64,000 nt of DNA, taken from contig NC_135246.1 in NCBI RefSeq assembly GCF_947623445.1, positions 12,879,856-12,943,855 of the forward strand, given 5' to 3'. Within the stretch, counting starts at the first letter, position 1. Each line of letters starts with the position of its first letter. Source of the DNA: Clavelina lepadiformis (lineage: Eukaryota; Chordata; Ascidiacea; Aplousobranchia; Clavelinidae). Under the pieces are notes generated by a model that saw only the letters and a program-made list of their open reading frames with translations, searched no databases and was not told the DNA's origin. This document shows positions 50,201-64,000 of the stretch, one piece after another. The translations under genes and the position numbers were made by a program.

Positions 50201-53200
50201 ATTTAACCGGCTTTGACGATATTGCTTTTGTTTTTTTTCTCGCGCCCTGTTTGGTAATTGTTATAGCGATACGATTAATAGCAATCTTGTTTTTAGCTCT
50301 TTGCAAGATTAATAGACAAGAATGGAAGGTGTAGACATTTATGCATAGCCGGTCTCCAAAAACAACTTCGTAAAAGCTGACAATATTCAAACTATAATAT
50401 TCTAAGATTTGTTACAGCTTCTTGGTCTACACTCTACAACAAACAGGGAGTAGTTGTATTTTTGCCACGAATTGGCTTAGAACAAGTTTATTCACGCGCA
50501 AGTATAAGGCGTTGTCAAACAAGAAAGCCACAAACTCACACTTAAGTACATTGTGTCGTCAATTTGCCATAAACTTTGTTTTTATCGATACTTCAAGTAA
50601 ACATTAAGCGAGATAGATCTGATATGTTCTCGCACTGACATTTATAGTTGGTGGCATGGCCACAAGTAAATGCTAAGACTTAAACCCGGAGCGTAGCGCC
50701 CGGAGACGTCTCATCAGGTCACCGACTGTCACCAAGTATAACGCATTCTTCCTCGCCCAAAAAACACTTAAAGGCATAATAACACATTCTTCTGCGCAGG
50801 ACAACTGCAACCATTTCCTGGCAACATCGACACTTTATCGAAAACGTACTGTACCCTTGCTTGCAGCAGTTTTACGCAATTACGTCATGCAATTAGACGT
50901 GCATTACGGTACTAGGTATAATGTAACGATTAACTAAATCACGTGCTGTTCATGCAGTTTATTCGAAATGAAACATAAGTTAAACAGACTGGGTGAATGG
51001 TGGAATGATTGTACCACTTAACCACCTGTAACTATCTTGTAATGGGTATCAGCACTCCTTACTTTATTGGCGTAATTTATTAAATTAGCAGCAAATAGAG
51101 CTAAATGAATTTTAATTGTCCGCTTTAATTGAAACCTTCTTACGGGAGCCTTGACATTCAAGTTGAAACAGGTTTGCGCATTTCAAAGAAGAAGAAAGCT
51201 TCTTCTACCTATTTTACAGCCTATATCAAGGAGAAAGATACTTGCATAAGCTGATATTCTTCATTTAGTCACTTCATCTGAAACAGGCGAAGGTTGTAGC
51301 GAGGAACACGTCACGATTGACTAATTGATACGTCTCAAATTTATTATATTTTATAAGACATGTTTTCACAAAACTTAAAAATGCTCGAAAGTCCCCATCT
51401 TTATATTACGCGGCTGTATTGATTGTGACGTCACAAAAAAAAGGATTCTAGTACCGCGGGCAATGTCGTAATTGGTGGCGACAAGGACGATGGAAGACTA
51501 ATTTAGAAACGCAAATGCTCTCTTTAAACATACAAGGCCAGATTGAAATTTTCGTCTTCATAGATGTCACTTTTTCAAAAGTTTGGTCCAACTTGGTGGA
51601 ACTTATCTATTTAGTTCACAATCTAGAACAAGCAGAGTTGAAAATGTGTACTTATAGATTGCCGTCTTAGCTGGAAGTTGCAGGATGCTCGTTTGCTTTA
51701 TGTTTTACTTGTAAGAATTGAGATAATTAGCAAGAGCATATATTTCGATGCAGTGTAAACAGTCGCGTAGAGGAACAGGGTAAATGTGCAAATCATTTTT
51801 GAGGGAAACTGTTGCATATTGTTACACCACTTTTCCACTTGCTTGAAAACTTTTTTATGACGTGGCACGAGGTCGATTGAAGTCAGCAGTTTACCTTTTC
51901 CTGTTAAAGTCCCAAACGGAAACAATTGAGTTTTATTGCCTCGGTCACCAGATCTGCGCAAGAAGAGAAACGTTTTTATTAATCAGTTTGCTGGAAGAAA
52001 CTACATCCGTTCTGTTTTGAGTAATAAGTGTCAAGAAGATCCCAAAGGACTGGAAAGATTACAGTCAGCTTGCAAATCATCTTGCTAGGTTATACAAACA
52101 GCTTGTATAGTGTAGGTTTTAGGTTATGAAAACAGCGAATGTCCGGTATTGCCTTGAATACTTATAACTTTGGACGGTACAAGTTATTTAAAGTAGCTGA
52201 ACCATTGTTTAGTACCAAGATAAATGTCGTGAATTAGTTCTTATAGATATCCCTTGCGCAAGCAAATGAAACTCGATATCTAGCTACGATTACCTTCCCA
52301 AATTACAGAGCCAAAAGTAGACGGTGCCAGGCGATAGTTATTAAATGTGGAATGATAGATCCATTGTGTCAATGGGTTGTCAATATTTTGTCGTTAATAA
52401 TAGTTTAAAAGCGGAAGCATTTCGTTAAGAATATGGCGTAGCCCAACAATTTATATTTAACAAGCATCAATTCCGAGTAACCTTTGTCGTGAAATGTAAT
52501 TTTTCAAAATGACTGTCGATAACTTACGTGCTTCCTGGTATTATGAAACAGCCTTGTAACGGTAAACCTTTGAATGTAACGAACGGCGGGATAGCGCAGA
52601 CAGCGTGCAAGGATGATGTACTAAATTAAACACAGAAAAATATTTTTAGGTTCTGCCTTATTACGGATTTCTTGTTTGTGGTGATTTATGATACTGGCTA
52701 TACGCGAAGTTATAGTAGTTGCAAATAATTTTTTTCGATCTTTCAGATGTACATCATCGACATCGTTGGTTAAAACACTTTTTTTGACTTTTCATGTATA
52801 AATTTATTGTCACAAACTGGCTTTGCGTGCCCGGCCTAACTGTTAATGTATTGCCGTGATCTTACGCTCCTCATGAGATATTATTGCGGTTATGCGCTCT
52901 TCATGTCGATCAAATAATGCGCATCAGAAAAGCGTTTGGTGTCAAGTATGCAAAATATTGCTTTAAAATATGTGTTAAATTTACATTAAAAATTTTGTGG
53001 TTGTTAACGATTTGGAGTAAAGTGTTTGTAGCGGTTGTTTTTAATATTTCTTTTATTTCTCTGATAAATACGCGAAAATGAAATATTGAGAGTTCTTCAA
53101 TGAAAGTACTGTTCTTTTAGTTACTTTTTTGCAATCTTCGAATATATTTCATGAATCATATTTAAACACTAGACTGCGGAAGCCGTTTATTTTAGTAAAA

Positions 53201-53825
53201 TGACATCATGTTTGTGCGATTACGTGTTGATGGTGTACAAGTTAAAAAATAACGCAAACAAAGCTCAATACTCTTTTTGTTTTGATCGGATTATTAAGAT
53301 AGCTTTTACTCTAGCTTAACAATTTAATTCGAAGCTAACAATCTCGGAATTGTCATTACTTTAAGTTGATCTTTCAGAAACTTTCATGAGCGATACAATT
53401 AGCAAAAACAAACCAACCGTGCTGGAAGATTTTAGCGACTATGTGCCTGGCACAAGCTGTTTGCATGATTAGAAGAGTCTTGAGCGCTTGATATTGTCCA
53501 AGCTTTTTCTTTTCAGTAAGAAGGGAAGCATCAGGATGTCTTTATGGAGTTGGATTTATGTAGATGCAGTGTCTTCTGCAAACTTTGTAAAAAAAGTCCA
53601 AGGCATAAACCTGAAGCCTAAAGGCAGATCACCCTTGAGTCACAGAGTCAGTTGGTGCTGGAAAACGATCTTGTTACTCATACGATTTGACATTTCGGTG
53701 CGATTGAAGGCCATCCTTTAATGTTTCTTTTAAACTCTGTATAGGGTGTGTTTAAGTGAAAAATAATAGAGTTTTGTAAAATTACGTGAAAGAGTCCCTG
53801 CTTGCGGTTTTAAGGCTTTATCAGG

Positions 53826-53922
53826 ATGACGGGTATTGTGCGTCGATCTGATATGTTTGGCTCGCTACACGCAGACGCCGAAGCATCAACCTTTATAAAG
53901 GAAGAACCACTTTTTGGTGCAG
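53826..53922 (+). CDS. Candidate alternative first exon (speculative)
   Basis: ATG with A at -3, in-frame TAA five codons upstream, then 32 codons (MTGIVRRSDMFGSL...FIKEEPLFGA) to a strong donor G|GTAAGG in phase 1. IKEE fits a SUMO-acceptor consensus, seen in many transcription factors. Of the four upstream candidates this looks most gene-like. It joins in frame to exon 2 of MYRF at 57867. Confidence 0.3.
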
Positions 53923-55145
53923 GTAAGGTTTGCGATCAAATGTATGGGGCATTCGGGAGATCCCATTGTTATGTAACAATGAGTGCAGAATATCTTTAAA
54001 TAACTTGTTTGTGTGATAGTGATAGTTTGTGTGATAAGTATTAGCGACGCTTTTTTATGTTTTTTCATAGTTTTTGTAATCAGCTAAGCCTTGCAATGTT
54101 TTCAAAAATGTAGCGTCCTCGTTTTGTTTGCTTGAAAGCAATAAAACGAATTTATTTATGAAGGGTTTAGTTTTGTGATTTGAAGGTTATGGCAATGTTT
54201 ACGTTTTTTTAAGTGCTGAGGCGGTTGTTTACGGCAAAAGACGTAGCCAGTTTCTACTTACATAAAGTCCAAATAGGTTTGAGAGTTATTTTAAAAATAG
54301 AAAATCCCAGAGCAATTAAAAGTTGACGTTGGCTTTACTTGCGTGGAAACTTCGAACGTCAGATGCAAAACTTAGATTATACCTCGAAGCCCATTTGCGT
54401 TGACTCGTGTGTAAACTATGTATAGTACAACAAAGTGCAAAGCCTGTTATTTATTAAGTTATATATTCGCCTTTTTTTCTGTTTCAAGTGTGTATTATGT
54501 GTGAGCTGAAATTCAATCACATATAATCCACCATAACTGATCAAGAAAATAGGTCTTTTTAAATTATAAATTTAGTTAAAGAAATTTACTTTGAATTACA
54601 GTTAAATTTTAGTTACATAACACAAAATTACTTTTCACTGTTTTTCACGACTTTGATGTAACTTTAATGTCAAAAAGAAGAGATGTTTGGTTTATTGGTT
54701 ATGCTTGCAGCGGTCGTTAGCCGGGAGAACGACTTACGTAAGCCCCATTATTACTCCTGTACTTTTAGTAAACTGATGATATTTCAAGGCCAGTTTGTTA
54801 AATGAATAGTTTTTGTATTCCATGGAAAACATACATTGTCACATTAGTCAGCTGTATACCATTGGGATTTATAAAACCAGTTTTTACTTTTTCGTCGAAT
54901 GCATATTGAGCACTTGGTGGATTGTAAATATTTAATTTATGGTTCTCCTGCATTTCCGTTACGCACTTGTTTTCGTACTAAATGTTCCAATGACGTCATA
55001 TTGCGTTAAACGACTTCAGGACCTCGGGCAAGATTTGGTCAGATTAGAACGCGTTAAAAGTAAACGCGAGAGATGAAAGTTTCCAGAAACGAGATTGAGA
55101 TTTTGTAAGCAGAAGCTAATACTGGTTGATGAGGTAAGCCTAGAG

Positions 55146-55200
55146 ATGGAAGTGAGCAAGAGAGAAGTGCCAAGAAACCTGGGCCACAGCATATATCCGG
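55146..55200 (+). CDS. Candidate alternative first exon (speculative)
   Basis: ATG with G at -3 and +4, then 18 codons (MEVSKREVPRNLGHSIYP) to a good donor G|GTGAGT in phase 1, again compatible with MYRF exon 2. No domain; may be chance. Confidence 0.2.
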
Positions 55201-57052
55201 GTGAGTCAATGTTTTTTTCTGGTTCATAATCTGCAGGAGACAACTTTTTTCGAATCACAAATTCCTTAGTAATCAACATTTACCCACAATGACAAACAAG
55301 GTTTTGAAAAAATGTAGGATTAACGGAGGTCAATGGACTGACTTAAGTTGAAATATTGAAGAAGATAGCATTTCTGCGGATGTACCCCTCTATAATTTAG
55401 CAGCATAAACATTCTAGCAAGGTAAAATATCAAGCGAATTACTCAGAATCGCATTACAGGTGTATGTAAGCTTAGTTATAGAACATCGAGCAATTTGAAC
55501 TCAAGCTGTTACGGCAGCATCCGCATTGGCGCTTGGATGTTTGCAATAATAGACTTAACGAGAGAATAAGTGACTGAATAAAAATAAGCTTAATAAAAAT
55601 AAAAATTCTTTTGAAAAGAAAACTCTTTTAACTTAGCCGGAGAATTAAAATTCTTTACCCGTAAACGGTGCATTTTTATTACGGCGCATGCAGATAAAAG
55701 CTTTCACCGTTCAATCGATGCAGCAAAGCAATTAAAAAACTAGACAGAGCAGGTCTATACCATAAATATTACAGAAAGAATTCAGAGCCAAAGCTTATTA
55801 AACCACACGTAATGTGCCCACGCAATACGTGCAATAGTATATAGGAACGTAATTTATTGCTTGACAAATTCGTAAAAATTTTCCAAATGCACAGCAAGCG
55901 CCGTAAAATTCGCTCATTACGATCCCCCCAAACCGTAGTCCAGGCAGAAGAAGAAAGTGCAGCGCGCTCGTAAAATACCTCGTGATTATTTCGATATTGT
56001 TCTGTTGACTCTCTTAAAAGTCCGATTGTCAAGAATGTTCTTTCGCGTAATTTCTGAAACTTGCGTAATATTGTTAAACAATGATTTATGAAAATGAAAA
56101 CCCATGTTGGCCTGCATTGTCGTCCTTTGACTTGAGTACTTAAGAAAAAGGTGCTTATGTAAGTGTTAATGGCAAACAGAGTTATCAGGTCAGATTACTT
56201 TTTAATCGGTTCTCATTGGTAACACTGACCTTTGCGCCTTCGTCTATACCGTATATGCGACACGTGGCGATGCGACATAAAGACGTCAAATTGCATGTTT
56301 TTTTACGCTTGTTAACAATTTGTATATGCAACGGGATTTGTCAGGGCTTGCCCCTTGCTTGTGCCTGCTTACTAAGTTTACAACTTGCATAGTTAATTCG
56401 CCTGGTCAATAAATTACAGCTCATAAAGATCAAATGCCAATAAAAAGCGACATAAAGCACCTGATAAGTCAATAGACTTCTGTCTTGCATGTGCTTAAAC
56501 CAATAAACCGCATTGTGTCGCTCTATCTATATAAATGTTTTCAACAGTTGCTATAGAGAAAATGCATAGCTTTCATGAGAAAAAATAGTTTTAATGGTAG
56601 GTAATTTGCGAGTTATTTTTCTACACCAAACTAACTAAAATGTCGGATTTGCTCGTGTTATCGGTTGTTACTTCAGCCGTGTTTTTACGACCCGGGAGCG
56701 GTTTTCGGTGCTTGCTTAAACTGATAAGCGTTCATGCAAATGTTTGCTTAAAGTGCTTTAAATTTTAAACGCAGGCAAGTATGGGCTTGTTGCTGAGCAT
56801 CAAGAACAAACTTTTGAGGCATGCAGCGGTTGCATTTTGGCGGACTTTGCAACGCCCATGAAAAAATAGTATTTCAAACTTGCTCCATACGTGAGGGATA
56901 AGACAAGAGCCTTGTCATCAAGATAAACGCTCGCTGAAAAACAAGGATAGATTTTCTTCCATTCTGACTGCTAAGGTGTTTTGTTGAAAATTTTTATCCG
57001 TTAGCAGAAAAGATTTAGAATTTAATAATTTAGTTGTGAGTAGTTAAGGCTT

Positions 57053-64000
<6,948 letters not shown>

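Larger units (their letters stand above)
41349..57052. other. Long gene-poor region between copy F and MYRF
   Basis: About 15.7 kb with no recognisable complete gene, domain or RNA gene. ORFs up to about 90 codons occur on both strands (46455-46667, 50107-50334, 51698-51961, 53488-53721, 55769-56032) without family motifs. A hairpin at about 41668-41699 (attattatcatttgctatagc and its inverse) is the only obvious structure. Four short ATG-started ORFs ending in a donor are listed separately. Position suggests 5' regulatory sequence and possibly untranslated or alternative first exons of MYRF. Confidence 0.5.

Noticed and set aside
50107..50334. 75-aa plus ORF with a hydrophobic stretch
   Set aside because: No family similarity, no conserved context, and the other strand is also open; a single TM-like stretch is common by chance in T-rich DNA.

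Overview
This is a eukaryotic (metazoan) window, AT-rich, with small exons in GT-AG introns and many short DNA-transposon remnants. The compact invertebrate gene structure, a tandem SLC17 expansion and a single myelin-regulatory-factor gene fit an invertebrate deuterostome. An ascidian tunicate such as Ciona is my best guess, but the species is inferred and not proven here.

Left two-thirds (1-41.3 kb): a tandem array on the minus strand of SLC17-type (sialin/NPT/VGLUT-like) 12-TM anion transporter genes. I rebuilt six copies exon by exon: A (8-2747, 3' end off the window), B (7425-11521), C (14801-18463), D (23805-27663), E (31810-36941) and F (38571-41348). There is also a broken 5' fragment (21873-22354). 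The copies share one exon plan with identical splice phases. B/C and D/E are recent sister pairs; A and F are more divergent. D has lost the GT of one splice donor. Spacers and introns carry hAT-like non-autonomous elements, several with 8-bp target-site duplications. One is in B with the empty site still visible in C, and another is in E but not in D. A truncated LINE, a TA-flanked MITE, a dispersed ~240-bp repeat near the 5' ends of four copies, and a possible tRNA-derived SINE are also present.

Middle (41.3-57 kb): about 15.7 kb without a recognisable complete gene. Four short ATG-initiated ORFs end at a plausible donor in phase 1, the phase that MYRF exon 2 needs. They are possible alternative first exons but are unproven.

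Right end (57.05-64 kb): a plus-strand MYRF gene, 19 exons in the window. It encodes the N-terminal activation region, a basic nuclear-localisation motif, the Ndt80-like DNA-binding domain, the S74-type intramolecular chaperone domain with its Ser-Lys pair, and the coiled coil. The transmembrane segment and lumenal C-terminus lie beyond the window. Two low-complexity N-terminal exons (58252-58469, 58681-58774) were found by splice-phase continuity.

The array and MYRF show no obvious functional link. The left part is a rapidly evolving transporter cluster; the right part is a conserved membrane-tethered transcription factor with a long upstream region that may be regulatory. I saw no CRISPR, operon or wholly new system.
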